In this document: in pieces, positions 30,614 to 40,991 of the stretch | Layout: each line of letters begins with the position of its first letter | Position numbering within the stretch: position 1 is the first letter of the stretch | Assembly: GCA_015956445.1 (NCBI GenBank) | Contig: WIUZ02000002.1 | Coordinates: 3,224,001-3,288,000, forward strand | DNA length: 64,000 nucleotides | Direction: 5' to 3' | Source of the DNA: Thelephora terrestris | Lineage: Eukaryota > Basidiomycota > Agaricomycetes > Thelephorales > Thelephoraceae | Notes under the pieces: model-generated | Database searches by the model: none | What the model was told of the DNA's origin: nothing | The model's input: only the letters and a program-made list of their open reading frames with translations | Program-made: the position numbers and the translations under genes

Positions 30614-31513
30614 CAAGTCACGGCAGGTTTGGATGAAGTTGAAGGTGGAAGTGGCGGGTCTCCAGGACCGCTATGGATTCGCCTTAGTGAGTGCAGCCTT
30701 GTCGGACGTGAAGCGAGAGATGCATGATAGTCTATATCATGATGTGTTGGGATGTAGGGAGTGTTGGCAGGATCCGGTGACGCGGGCGTATTCGTATTGT
30801 CCTGAGAGTGTACATAACCCTCACCATTTCGCTCATCGTTGCCCGTTTGCTCAGGACTGTGCGTGCGACGTAGATCCGTTTGTTCTTGTCTGAATTTGTA
30901 GTTCTTGCTAGTCACCTTTGTACTATTATTACCGCGAATAAGACCAATGTCTTGAATTACTTGTGTGATCTTGGCTACTATGTCACGCGTTCGTGACATT
31001 GTGATTGAATTGATGGGCACTTTGTAAAAGTGATCAAGATGGACCCACTGGCCACATTGTGGTCACATTGATGGGTACTTTGTAAAAGCACCCAGCATGT
31101 ACCTCCTGGCCACAGGCTGGACACACTGTCTAAAAATCACAATGTAATCACAATGTATCTGCTGGGTAAGTGACCCCTTGCCCCCAGTGACTAGTCATTT
31201 CGTTGAGTGCGGAGGATGGGAACGCCATGTTCGGAGAGATGCTCGCTAGGAGAGGACATTGGTTCAACCGGGATGGCCAGCTTGAGCATTGGGTGCCCAT
31301 AGAAGATAGTATTGACTTCTGATAGCTGTGGACTTTGGTCATAGCAGTGTAGCGTTCCGTTTATGTGCCTTGAATACACTGTGCGTCTTGTGGTTTGAAT
31401 GATGGAATGAAGGAAAGGGAGTGTGAAGCATTCAAATAATAAGAAATGGTAAGAAGAGTTCAAAGAAAGAGCATGTTATAAAAGTTTAAAAATACCATGT
31501 TCCTGACAAAGGA

Positions 31514-31954
31514 TCCTTTCAAACGCCTCATTGGTCTTCTCCTGGAGCTCTGCCAAAGCAGTCTTCCATCCGACACATTCTTCAGAAACTCGAAGGGCAT
31601 CTGCCTTCACTTCCTTCACCTTGCATTCTGAATGTTCGACCTAAGGGCAGCTTCGGTTAATGAGAGTCACACTCGCTATTCCAAGGCAAAAACCCACTTT
31701 GTTTTCCCCTTCTTGAACCAATGTCCATAACAACGTGGTGGATTGCCTGAGGAATAGTTGCTCCGTGCTCCTGCCAGTCCTGGTCGTACACTCCTCATTT
31801 CAAGGTGTACCACAACTCCTTGATTGGATGCTCCAACTTGCCATGTAAACCCCTCATTCGATGAAGCACCCTCTCATTGATCATGGTCTAAAACCAGAGT
31901 TCAAAACCAGAATTCATCATCCCACATCAACGCCGGAGGATGCTGGATCATCTC
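31514..31954 (-). pseudogene. A2 remnant, central part of the LTR-internal region
   Basis: The minus strand carries diverged matches to the family A blocks (parallel to KELWYTLQRGIYDQD and to LEREVKEAKAD). It ends at the ATCTC target duplication of element X. Fossil, clearly broken. Confidence 0.5.
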
Positions 31955-32607
31955 TGATGATTTCGCTGTTTACCCCCTTTTATTTCCTTTATTTAACGCC
32001 TCATCACCACTAAGTCAGTTGGTGCCCTGCCCTAAACATGGCGGTAAACTGTTTATTATGCAATATGCCCTATGCTTAACGATTCAAAGTCCAATACGTG
32101 GAACGTGCTACTAGTCAAAATACCCCAGAAGACCCGAGGTATAATACGTGAACATGTACCGGCGGACCTTCATACAAAGATCCCCCCTACCTGGCCCTCC
32201 GTTGCCCCTGGACGACTAGTAGATATTCAGGCTACCGACAACAGGGGATGTATTAATAAGTGTCGCACGTTGACCTCTTGCAGAAGTCAACCGACTTATT
32301 AATCTGACCCTTGGATTGGACTTATGAAAACCATTATGCTTAATGACTTATGGATCACGCACAATAGACAAAGGAAGACAATGAATTCCAAAGGGAGCCA
32401 CTACAAACGGGAACTAGTTTACATCCCTAATAATCCTCTGGACCACTTCCAGAGCACTCCGCACCAGTTCCTCGTTCGCCCAATTCTGCTCCCTAATCTC
32501 GTTCAGGTCCACGTCCGACAGGTCCTCATAATCTGGAAGCTCCGTGTCAGAGTTCGGTTCACTATCAGGAACGAACTCGGCATACAGGTCATACTCCAAG
32601 GCAGTAA

Positions 32608-33108
32608 CACTGGGGGCAAGGGCACCTGGAATCGGTGATTACATCTTGATTACATGGTGAGTTCATGTGCACTTTTCAATGATTGTAATTGCTGATTCCA
32701 GGTTGGTTACATTTAAAATGTTACCTTGACATGTAATCCAGCCAATGTCCATCAATTACATTTGGAATGTTCTCTACAAATGTTTCTGGGATGTTTTTTA
32801 CCTGTCAGCAAAAATGATACTGCAATGTAGTCAACATGTTCTTCAATTGTCCGAGATGTAATCTAAATGCGCTCAAAAATATGAGATGTTTTCACAATGT
32901 GCCCAGTGGGCTCATTCAGGAAACATTGCTTGGGAACATTTTGAGGAAATTTCAAATGGAGTTGGTGGGCACAGTTGAATTACATGTCAAGGTAACATTT
33001 TAAATGTAATCAACCTGGAATCGGCGATTACAATCATTGAAAAGTGTACATGAACTCACCATGTAATTGGGATGTAATCACCGATTCCAGGTGCCCCTGC
33101 CCCCAGTG
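32608..33108. mobile_element. CACTG-ended MITE, 501 bp
   Basis: The ends are CACTGGGGGCAAGGGCACC and GGTGCCCCTGCCCCCAGTG, inverse copies, with TAA on both sides (32,605-32,607 and 33,109-33,111). The arms continue to match inwards (ggaatcggtgattaca and its inverse at about 33,070). No coding region. It belongs with the other CACTG elements of this window. Confidence 0.8.
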
Positions 33109-33490
33109 TAATGGAAATGACACGGCGTGGGACGTGCGATGTCTCGCACGGTAGTTCAGCCATGTGCCGCCTTTATTTCTTTTGTTTCTTTGTTCTGTTA
33201 CTTCTCTTTGTATGAACGGCCATTCAGCCACATGGCCACATGGTCTATTAGACAGTATATAAAGAGTAGCTACGTAGGTTGTGAACCCCACCAGTTTGTA
33301 GCCGCCTGGAGTTCACGACAGCTGGAATCACTATCTACCTCGTTTACGAATTCCAACACAAACCGGTGTCGTACCCAGGCATTTGTGGTGCCCAATCCAC
33401 ATCCTCGTATCTCAATCGCTTTTCTCTAGCGCCCAGCGCGCCCGCTCCTCGCATCGCAAGAAAACCACCCGAATTTATTGACCGCAAGAC

Positions 33491-34243
33491 ATGTCTATGA
33501 ATGAAATGGACTCTATGAAATTCACCCGCCTCAACGACTCGAACTACGTATCCTGGAGCCTGCGAATGGAGGCAGAACTTGTCAGGAAGGATTTATGGGG
33601 ATGGGTGAGTGGGGAGCAGGGCATGCCGGAAGCCATCCAGGAGGCGCCTGCAGCAGAAGATGGAACCCCCGCAGTCACAAAAACCCAAGTGAAAGAGAAC
33701 ACCAAAGAGAGAGCGTTAGTGAAGAAGAAGTGGGCAGAGGCACGAGCCGAGATCATCTTGCGCGTCGAGGACTCCCAGTTATCGCACGTCACGAGCACCA
33801 ACCCAGCCGAGATCTGGGATCAGTTGAAGTTGGTCCACTGAGCGCGCGGTTTTGCCACCTGGATCTCAATCAAGAGGAAGTTCTTTACGGCACGAAAGAA
33901 GGCAAGCGAACCAATGTCAGCCTGGATCAGCCGTATCCGCAGAATTGCCAACCATCTGAATGAAATCGGTGCCAAGGTCGACAATGAAGAGATCATCCTC
34001 GCCTTAACGATGGGACTGCCGGATCATTACAACAATCTCATCATTACCCTTGACTCCTCCACCCAACTCGAAATCGATACCATGATCACACGTTTATTGA
34101 ATGAAGAAATCCGCCAGGAAGCGTTACCTGGAGATGGACCCAGATCCCAAGGCAGGGAAGTTGCATTGGTTGCCAGCACTCGCGATCGAAGCGCCAAGTT
34201 GCACATCACGTGTTTCGGATGCGGAAGGAAGGGACACTATTGA
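33491..34243 (+). pseudogene. copia-type gag remnant with zinc knuckle
   Basis: An open stretch from 33,491 begins MSMNEMDSMKFTRLND, with YVSWSLRMEAEL and NPAEIWDQL, typical of the copia gag (UBN2-like) fold. A second stretch to 34,243 contains MGLPDHYNNLIITLD and CFGCGRKGHY, the start of a CCHC knuckle. Fossil with a few breaks. Confidence 0.65.
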
Positions 34244-36097
34244 TCGGAATGTCCCCGAGCTGAAAATGGAAAAGGTTCCAATGGGAAATCGGACGGTGGA
34301 AAGAAGTGTCACAAATGTGACCACGAAGGAGCGACACTGGCGATAGTGTCGGATGTATTTGACAAATGGTGAACGGTGCAAAGATTGAGGGAGTGCAGGC
34401 TCGCACAGGGTTCCTCGGGATATCTTTGCAGACTCGCGATTATTATTTTTTATCTCTTTTTTCCTTTGATCAAATTTTCTTTCATTTCTAGCTCTGACTA
34501 CCTGTGCTTGAAGGGAGTGTAATGGAAATGACACGGCGTCGGACACGCAATGTCTCGCACGGTAGTTCAGCCATGTGCCGCCTTTATTTCTTTTGTTTCT
34601 TTGTTCTGTTACTTCTCTTTGTATGAATGGCCATTCAGCCACATGGCCACATGGTCTATTAGACAGTATATAAAGAGTAGCTACGTAGGTCATGAACCCC
34701 ACCGGTTTGTAACCGCCTGGAGTTCACGACAGCTGGAATCACTATCTACCTCGTTTACGAATTCCAACAGGCAGGCCATTGACGACGACTACCCCAAGGA
34801 GTAGACACGAACTCAGGACGAGGGGTGTCCCTACGGACGACTCCCAAGTTCTGGTAGAACTCGTTGCTCCCAATCTCAATGACCTCATCATCAACAGGAA
34901 CCAACCTGTTCTCGTGACGGACCAACAAACGAGCAGGCGGCGACTCAGCCAGATTAGGAATTATCGGCGACCCAGCCCAATGGGGAACCTCCAGCTCTTC
35001 TTCTTCAACTCAGACCTCTGGCTCGTTGCACCTCCTCTGGAGATCCCGGACTTCTCCGGTCAACTCGGAGACACGACGAGTAAGACGAACCTAAAAGGAA
35101 CAGGGTTAGAAGAAATCAATTATCTTCAATCCCAGCCCCCGTACCTTATCGTCTTCCAATCTCCCAGTCTGATCAACCAGACCCCGGTTCAGATCCTTCA
35201 ACGTAATCATCTCCCCCTTCAACAAATCGAGATCAGCCGCTTGTTTCTCAGTGGCATTGTCCGTCTTCATCGTCCAATCTTGCAATACGGCAATGTCCTT
35301 CTCCAAATTCTCGATCCCATCCTGATGACCATCAATACGCTCATTAACGTGGGCAATCTCATCCATCAACATGGACCCAACGTTACTCGTATGGATAACA
35401 CTGGCCTCCAACACAGAGTTGAAGGTCTCATTGGTCTCAGTGACGAACTCGACACCCCTATTAAGGAGTTCGGTCACATAAGGGTTAGTCTCAATGCGCG
35501 CCAACTTGCACCGAGACACTCTACGAGAAGCTTGGATGAAATCCCTAAAGCCTAAAGCGGAACATCAGTAGACATGCCAAATATGTCAACCGGCATCCTG
35601 AACCTAAATCGGTAAAACCCTCATTAGGGTCGGCGGTGTTGGTGCGGTCCATGACATTTCCCAAAGTGGGATAAGGACGAGAGGAATCACGATGAGCGTG
35701 AGAGAAACGATCAATGTTGTAGTTGTTCTCCTGAACAGGAGAATAGGAGGTAGAGCGACGGGTGGGATTGTGAGTAGAAGCACGAGGCATGTTGGCTGTG
35801 TGTAACAAAGGTGGGTTTGTTGAGAGACCCAGTCATCCAACCCCCTTTGGTTATATACCAAATGCCACGCCCCTTTCACGACTCAGGAGCTGAGTCATCC
35901 TTTCTATTGTTTACTGCGCATGACCCACATGACATCATATGCCCCTATTTCTTAAGTCATATGCTCCCCTTTTGCCATTGGCTGTTAGTCAGCCATACCC
36001 ACATTCCTTCCGAACATTCTCAGGATACGTCATGCTTTGTAACTGCTTTGTAATGCTCTCAAATTGCTATTGGCCGCCACACTTTCGTTTATCAGTG

Positions 36098-37456
36098 TGA
36101 TGATTTCGCCGTTTACCCCCTTTTATTTCCTTTATTTAACGCCTCATCACCACTAAGTCAGTTGGTGCCCTGCCCTAAACACGGCGGTAAACTGTTTATT
36201 ATGCAGTATGCCCTATGCCTAACGACTCAAAGTCCAATACGTGGAACGTGCTACTAGTCAAGATACCCCAGAAGACCCGAGGTATAATACGTGAACATGT
36301 ATCGGCGGACCTTCATACGAAGATCCCCCCTACCTGGCCCTCTGTTGCCCCTGGACGACTAGTAGATATTCAGGCTACCGACAACAAGGGATGTATTAAT
36401 AAGCGTCGCGCGCTGACCTCTCGCAGAAGTCAATCGGCTTATTAATCTGACCCTTGGATTGGACTTATGAAAACCATTATGTTTTACAACTCATGGATCA
36501 CACGCAATAGACAATATAGAAGATTCATTGGAAGCCAACAGTACAAAAGAGTTATTTAATCAATATCTCTTCGGATCCTTTGTACTACTTCCAATGCCGA
36601 CCTCACCAACTCCTCATTCAACCAGTTCTGCTCCCGGATCTCGTTCGGGTCCACATCCGACAAGTCATCGTAATCTGGAAGCTCCGTATCAGAGTTTGGT
36701 TCACTATCGGGAACGAACTCGGCGTACGGATCATACTCCAGAGCAGGCCATTGACGGCGACTACCCCAAGGAGTAGAAACGAACTCAGGACGAGGAGTGT
36801 CCCTACGGACGACTCCTACGTTCTGGTAGAATTTGTCGCTCCCGATCTCGATGACCTTATCATCGATGGGAACCAACCTGTTCTCATGACGGACCAACAA
36901 ACGAGCGGGCGGCGACTCAGCCCAGTTAGGGATGATCGGCGACCCAGCCCGATACGGAGGGCCCCCACCTAAATCAGAGAACCCCTCATTAGGGTCGGCG
37001 GTGGCGGTCCAGTCCATAACCGCTCCCAAAGTAGGATAAGGGCGGGACGGATCACGGCGGGCATGGGAGAAGCGATCGATATTGTAGTTATTCTCCTGAA
37101 CAGGAGAATAAGAGGAAGAGCGACGGGTGGGATTGCGAGTAGAGGCACGAGGCATGTTGGCTATGTAACAAAGGTGGGTTTGTTGGAAGACCAGTCATCC
37201 AACCCCCTTTAGTTATATACCAAATGCCACGCCCCTTCCACGACTCAGGAGTTGAGTCATCATTTCTATTGTTTACTGCGCATGACCCACATGACATCAT
37301 ATGCCCCTATTTCTTAGTCATATGCTCCCCTTTTGCCATTGGCTGTTAGTCAGTCATACCCACATTCCTTCCAAACATTCCCAGGCTACGTCATGCTTTG
37401 TAACTGCTTTGTAATGCTCTCAAATTGCTATTGGCCGCCACACTTTCATTTATCAG
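36098..37456. repeat. unit D2 of element X
   Basis: This unit runs from TGATGATTTCGCCG to tttatcag and repeats D1 without the copia and MITE insertions. Shared landmarks are the tttatttaacgcctcatcac block near its start, the acidic end block of the minus-strand frame, and the TATA-like tatataac near 37,215. Confidence 0.65.
36556..37155 (-). CDS. D2 reading frame, 199 aa, unknown
   Basis: A single open frame starts MPRASTRNPTRRSSSYSP and contains NNYNIDRFSHARRD, LLVRHENRLVPIDDKVIE and a very acidic stretch (PDSEPNSDTELPDYDDLSD) before a Leu-rich end. It corresponds to the first and last blocks of the D1 region, without the coiled-coil block between. It sits inside an LTR-like unit, with a TATA-like signal ~60 bases upstream. 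No known domain was recognised. Confidence 0.45.
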   Translation of the reverse strand: MPRASTRNPTRRSSSYSPVQENNYNIDRFSHARRDPSRPYPTLGAVMDWTATADPNEGFSDLGGGPPYRAGSPIIPNWAESPPARLLVRHENRLVPIDDKVIEIGSDKFYQNVGVVRRDTPRPEFVSTPWGSRRQWPALEYDPYAEFVPDSEPNSDTELPDYDDLSDVDPNEIREQNWLNEELVRSALEVVQRIRRDID

Positions 37457-37847
37457 CTGATAATTTGTAGCATTAGTCACCACGTAACGCACAGACCATG
37501 CAGTGCTGCGCACGGACCATGTTTGTCTGTGTTTGTATCTTTAGGGTAGTTACATGTCACTGTCACGTCACAAATCTAAGAAGTATATATACTCAGAGTA
37601 GTTTAGCCTGTACTCCTTAGATTTGTTATCATCAGACTCTCCGTGACCTCTACTGCTGTGTGCTTAGAGCAAGAGTGCCTGAAGACCCTTGTCTCCTTCT
37701 TTCTCCTCTTCTCCAATCTAGTCTGTGAAGAGACTTCCGATATCCCTGGGTTTGCAATAGGGTTATAACTGTGTGTTTGACCCCTGTGTGTGATAGGTTT
37801 GGATAGCAAAAGTGCTATTGAACTGTAGAGGTCGCGTCGGCCTGACA
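37457..37847 (+). repeat. unit C1 of element X, promoter-like
   Basis: It begins ctgataatttgtagc and ends ggcctgaca. It holds aagtatatatactcag, a TATA-like signal near 37,581, and is repeated as C2 from 37,853. It is most likely the downstream part of the terminal repeat of X. Confidence 0.55.
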
Positions 37848-38188
37848 ATCAGCTGATAATTTGGAGCATTAGTCACCACATAACACACAGACCATGCAGT
37901 GCTGTGCACGGACCATGTGTCACGAACGCGTGACATAGTAGCCAAGATCACACAAGTAATTCAAGACATTGGTCTTATTCGCGGTAATAATAGTACAAAG
38001 GTGACTAGCAAGAACTACAAATTCAGACAAGAACAAACGGATCTACGTCGCACGCACAGTCCTGAGCAAATGGGCAACGATGAGCGAAGTGGTGAGGATT
38101 ATGTACGTTCTCAGGACAATACGAATACGCTCGCGTCACCGGATCTTGCCAACACTCTCTACACCCCAGCACATCATGATATAGACTA

Positions 38189-38926
38189 TCATGCATCTCC
38201 CGCTTCACGTCCGACAAGGCTGCGCTCACTAAGGCAAACCCATAGCGGTCTTGGAGACCCGCCACTTCCACCTTCAACTTCATCCGAACCTGACATGACT
38301 TGTCGGAGGGACGACAACGTTGACCAGAACGAGTCATCGGACTCTTGCGGTTCTTCTTCCTCTGGGACCTCTCCACCATCTGACGAACTGGGGCAGGACT
38401 CCAGGGAGGGGATGGAGGGAGAGGAACGCCCTGATCCTGGCGGTGGCGAAGGGATGACTGGGGACTTGCAAGGGGGGTCGGTGCAATAAGCCCCGTGACA
38501 TTGGTGTCCGAAATATCGGAAGAGAGATGCCTGGAAAGGTCCCCAATGTTCCAAAGCAAAGTGAGAGAAGTCATCATTCAAACTGTTCATGATGACGTAC
38601 ATGAGGTCCACACGCTTCTCCAACTTCGCAATCCTATCCTCCCGTTCCCTCTCCATGGCATCTAACAAAAGAACGGCTCCAGGGTGAGCAGCTTGAACAC
38701 GAGGCCCAGAAAGCCTGGGGTCCTCATAACCAGCCTGTTCCCAGAACTCGGCGGGGGCGTTGTGGGCGGTGAGGAAGCTAATGGCAACCTGGTTGTCATG
38801 GGCGATGTTGGCAGGGGAGTCATACAAATGTTGCTCCACGTCGTAGGGAACATCCGTCTCGAAGGACGGAGTGAAGGGGGTAGCGGCAGCATTGAGCACG
38901 GCGTTGTTGGCAACGAAAGAAGACAT
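38189..38926 (-). CDS. B3 beta frame, 245 aa
   Basis: This is the cleanest copy of the beta frame. It starts MSSFVANNAVLNAAATPF, then EFWEQAGYEDPRLSG, the heptad segment, HQCHGAYCTDPPC and the tail ending GREAGDA. The overlapping second frame (38,023-38,577) with the Cys/His-rich end is open too. Function unknown. Confidence 0.45.
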   Translation of the reverse strand: MSSFVANNAVLNAAATPFTPSFETDVPYDVEQHLYDSPANIAHDNQVAISFLTAHNAPAEFWEQAGYEDPRLSGPRVQAAHPGAVLLLDAMEREREDRIAKLEKRVDLMYVIMNSLNDDFSHFALEHWGPFQASLFRYFGHQCHGAYCTDPPCKSPVIPSPPPGSGRSSPSIPSLESCPSSSDGGEVPEEEEPQESDDSFWSTLSSLRQVMSGSDEVEGGSGGSPRPLWVCLSERSLVGREAGDA

Positions 38927-39580
38927 AGTAGTAGTGGATATTTGGAGAAGGTGGTACTGGTGTTTGGTGGGAGTGGAAAAGAGACGATGAGGGAAACGAT
39001 CATTAATCCCCCTGACTTAAATACATCCTGACTCAAAGAAAACCAAAAAGGGAAAACAAAAACCCATTATCCATTAACATCCTCGTTAGGGTAAACGAAC
39101 CCTCAACCCCAATCGCGATCCCATCAATTCAGAGAAATCCCCATTGATCATGGGAAATCCCCATTCGTCCTCTACTGCCACCGTGAAACGAGAGAAATCC
39201 CCACCGATCATGAGAAATCCCCATCAGTCTTCTATTACCACCATCAATCGTGAGAAATCCCCATTATGCTCCTAATGACTCCTTTACTATTGTTCTCCTA
39301 TTTCATTTCATTATTTGTCGCTCCAAAGTCCCACTCCCCTGACTCGCCCAACCTACCCTAAACTACGCACAGACCATGTTGATTCCTGTTTGACTCGCTG
39401 TAAAGTACTGACTCCTGTAGAGGATTGGGTATATAAGGAAGAGCGTTCGCTTCTTTCTTTCCCCCATTCTCAATCTCTTCTGTACTCCTCTACCCACAAC
39501 CTGAATACAAGTAAGCTGAGGAATTTTCCTCACGTCTTATCCTTTCTGACTCATTTCAGCAGGAATCCTCCTGCCAGTGT

Positions 39581-40204
39581 ATGTTCAGTGCCCCTAATCC
39601 CTTCCCCTCTACCAGCCCAGTCCAGCGACCAGTCATCCCTGACGCTAGGAGATCTATCTGGGAGTATAAGCTCATCAAAAGTCTTCAAGTAAACCGAACC
39701 ACCGGTTTACTTACCCATTTCCCTTACTACCGACCCTTTGCAGCTCTCGACGCCGGAGTCACTACTCCTCCCTTTCTACTAGGAGCAGATCACCAATTCC
39801 TTTGGAATTCAGATCTTACTGAGAGCGTCCTTGCGACTGTCTACTTCAGTATCAGCCCAGCCTTTTACTTCCCCTCTCCACGCGTTCATCTTACCACTAA
39901 CATCCACACCCATTCCCCTGCTATTATTGTTCTTTGGTGGGAAATCCCAACTGAATTACCTTATTCCGTTATAGAATATCTCGTCAATTTCGAACGTCTT
40001 AGCGACCAAGACTTCGAACCGTTTGTGCAGCAACTCAATCAGTTCTGCCAAGACTACCACTCACCCGTTCACCCTTATCAGACAGAGTCACCACTCTCTC
40101 TTGATATCCCTCCTCCCCTCATCTCCACACCCGGAACCCCTTTCAAAACCAGACCCGACACCCCTCACCCTTCCGCTAATCCTCTAGCGCCCCACAAACA
40201 GTAA
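39581..40204 (+). CDS. B3 alpha frame, 207 aa
   Basis: Same length as B1 alpha with scattered substitutions only; it starts MFSAPNPFPSTSPVQ. The TATA box ggtatataagg is near 39,428. Unknown function. Confidence 0.45.
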   Translation: MFSAPNPFPSTSPVQRPVIPDARRSIWEYKLIKSLQVNRTTGLLTHFPYYRPFAALDAGVTTPPFLLGADHQFLWNSDLTESVLATVYFSISPAFYFPSPRVHLTTNIHTHSPAIIVLWWEIPTELPYSVIEYLVNFERLSDQDFEPFVQQLNQFCQDYHSPVHPYQTESPLSLDIPPPLISTPGTPFKTRPDTPHPSANPLAPHKQ

Positions 40205-40295
40205 GCAGGCCTACAACCCTGACATGACCCCTGTATTGTGATAGGTTTGGATAGCAAGAGTGTTATTGAACTGTAGAGGTCACGTTGGCCTGACA

Positions 40296-40991
40296 ATCTC
40301 CCTTAGGTGTTCGGCGTCTGCCCTGTTAATGGTCTCAAGAAGCTAGAACATGTAAGACATGTTCTTTGGTTGTAACCCATCCAAAGAACATACCTACCTG
40401 TTCATTAGAGCAGTAGGGTTTCCCCTCTTCGGCAGCATAACTCTTGACACCAACCAAACAACAGTCAGTGTGACTGATATTGGAGATGGACTGGGGCACT
40501 TTGTAAGTGTAGTTGTTGGAGAGAGACATGTTGGTAAGATAATAGGAGGTTGTTGGTGTTGCTGATCAAGGACGGCTCCAAGAAGGCGTCCTTCTTATAG
40601 CCTAGATTGGTGATCCTTCACGTGACCTCCCTCGACGCACTCCATTGGTTTGGGTCACATCAACTTCCGCCTCTGTACCATCATTGTTGGCTTACTACAT
40701 CAAGCTGACACCTCAGCCCACAGGACGGCCTTGGAAGAACTTCGTTCCGGAACACCTAGAACATGTGCGCACTAAAAATAGGTATCATGACCTTGACGAC
40801 CCCTTTTACAAACCCCTTTACAACCCTGATGACTCATTTATGACATCACGATAACGACCAACCCTGGACCCTGATCACACATGTGGACAGTCACATCACA
40901 GTCTTCCTAACGGAAGGAAGGAATCACCGTTAATTGATAGGAGTGCCTCTAGGCTCCTTTTGGTTAGCCAAGCAAATGTGGAAGTAGCTGT
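40296..40991 (-). pseudogene. A2 remnant: first blocks of the divergent gene pair
   Basis: After X, the A2 repeat continues. The minus strand holds the start block MSLSNNYTYKVPQSIS (40,529 downwards), parallel to MSFPNNHTYKV of A1. The plus strand holds MVWVTSTSASVPSLLAYYI (40,645-40,854), the small frame. The divergent arrangement and ~115-base spacing are as in A1. Fossil, diverged. Confidence 0.6.

Larger units (their letters stand above)
28711..30998. mobile_element. cassette B2
   Basis: It starts TGTCAGGGTTGTAGG and ends CGCGTTCGTGACA, flanked by TTGTG (28,706-28,710 and 30,999-31,003). It sits in one arm of a CACTG fold-back element and is in the opposite orientation to B1. It carries alpha at 28,731-29,330 (minus) and beta from 29,990 to 30,613 (plus), both open. 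Length 2,288. Confidence 0.85.
28059..31189. mobile_element. CACTG-ended fold-back element holding cassette B2
   Basis: The ends are CACTGGGGGCACGGGGTCAC and its near inverse at 31,170-31,189, with ACT duplicated outside (28,056-28,058 and 31,190-31,192). Without B2 it is about 838 bases and is largely self-complementary. Its target, the A3 tail, reads cttgaact/agtc as in intact A1 (near 9,103), which verifies both borders. Confidence 0.85.
24241..31508 (-). mobile_element. family A solo LTR (A3) with nested insertions
   Basis: It begins TGTCAGGGCCACTC and ends CATGTTCCTGACA, flanked by AAGGA on both sides (24,236-24,240 and 31,509-31,513). After removing two CACTG elements (one holding B2) and their duplications, about 3,286 bases remain, close to the 3,301 of A1, so the repeat is almost full length. 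There is no gag-pol. It is moderately diverged from A1, so older, and younger than A2 into which it went. Confidence 0.85.
32605..34769 (+). mobile_element. Ty1/copia-type element E, gag only
   Basis: The target duplication GGCAG stands at 32,600-32,604 and 34,770-34,774, and D2 shows the empty site at 36,743. Two ~252-bp LTRs (about 33,107-33,358 and 34,518-34,769), which end ttccaaca, enclose only a gag-like region; no protease, integrase or RT is present, so it needed proteins from a partner. The purine tract aagggag precedes the 3' LTR. A CACTG MITE entered the very start of the 5' LTR. The LTRs are similar, so it is fairly young. Broken by a few changes. Confidence 0.75.
32417..35786 (-). 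pseudogene. D1 coding region (unknown coiled-coil protein), split by copia element
   Basis: The minus strand from 35,786 starts MPRASTHNPTRRSTSYSP. Further blocks are a coiled-coil frame at 35,106-35,519 (TEKQAADLDLLKGEMITL), a block near 34,820-35,000 related to LLVRHENRLVP, and an acidic end block at 32,417-32,599 (DSEPNSDTELPDYEDL). The copia element E and its MITE stand between the last two. The parts match D2 at 36,556-37,155. A TATA-like tatataacc lies upstream near 35,855. Unrecognised; fossil. Confidence 0.45.
37918..40224. mobile_element. cassette B3 inside unit C2
   Basis: It starts TGTCACGAACGCGTGACA and ends CTACAACCCTGACA. Flanks (ccatg, tgacc) do not repeat, so the site was rearranged after or during insertion. 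Orientation as B1. Alpha at 39,581-40,204 (plus) and beta at 38,189-38,926 (minus) are open. Length 2,307. Confidence 0.8.
31955..40295. mobile_element. element X: tandem LTR-like units D1, D2, C1, C2
   Basis: The composite is bounded by ATCTC (31,950-31,954 and 40,296-40,300). It starts TGATGATTTCGC and ends GGCCTGACA. Inside, the unit D occurs twice in tandem (D1 31,955-36,097, D2 36,098-37,456) and the unit C twice (C1 37,457-37,847, C2 37,853-40,295). D1 contains a copia element and a MITE, and C2 contains B3. The TG/CA ends and 5-bp duplication point to an LTR element whose terminal repeat was D plus C and whose internal region is gone. Unequal recombination could make such an array. Confidence 0.6.

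Noticed and set aside
768-33108. CRISPR-like arrays or a prokaryotic defence system among the repeated units
   Set aside because: The genome is clearly eukaryotic (introns, chromovirus, NLR). Repeats are transposon ends or promoter motifs without regular spacers.
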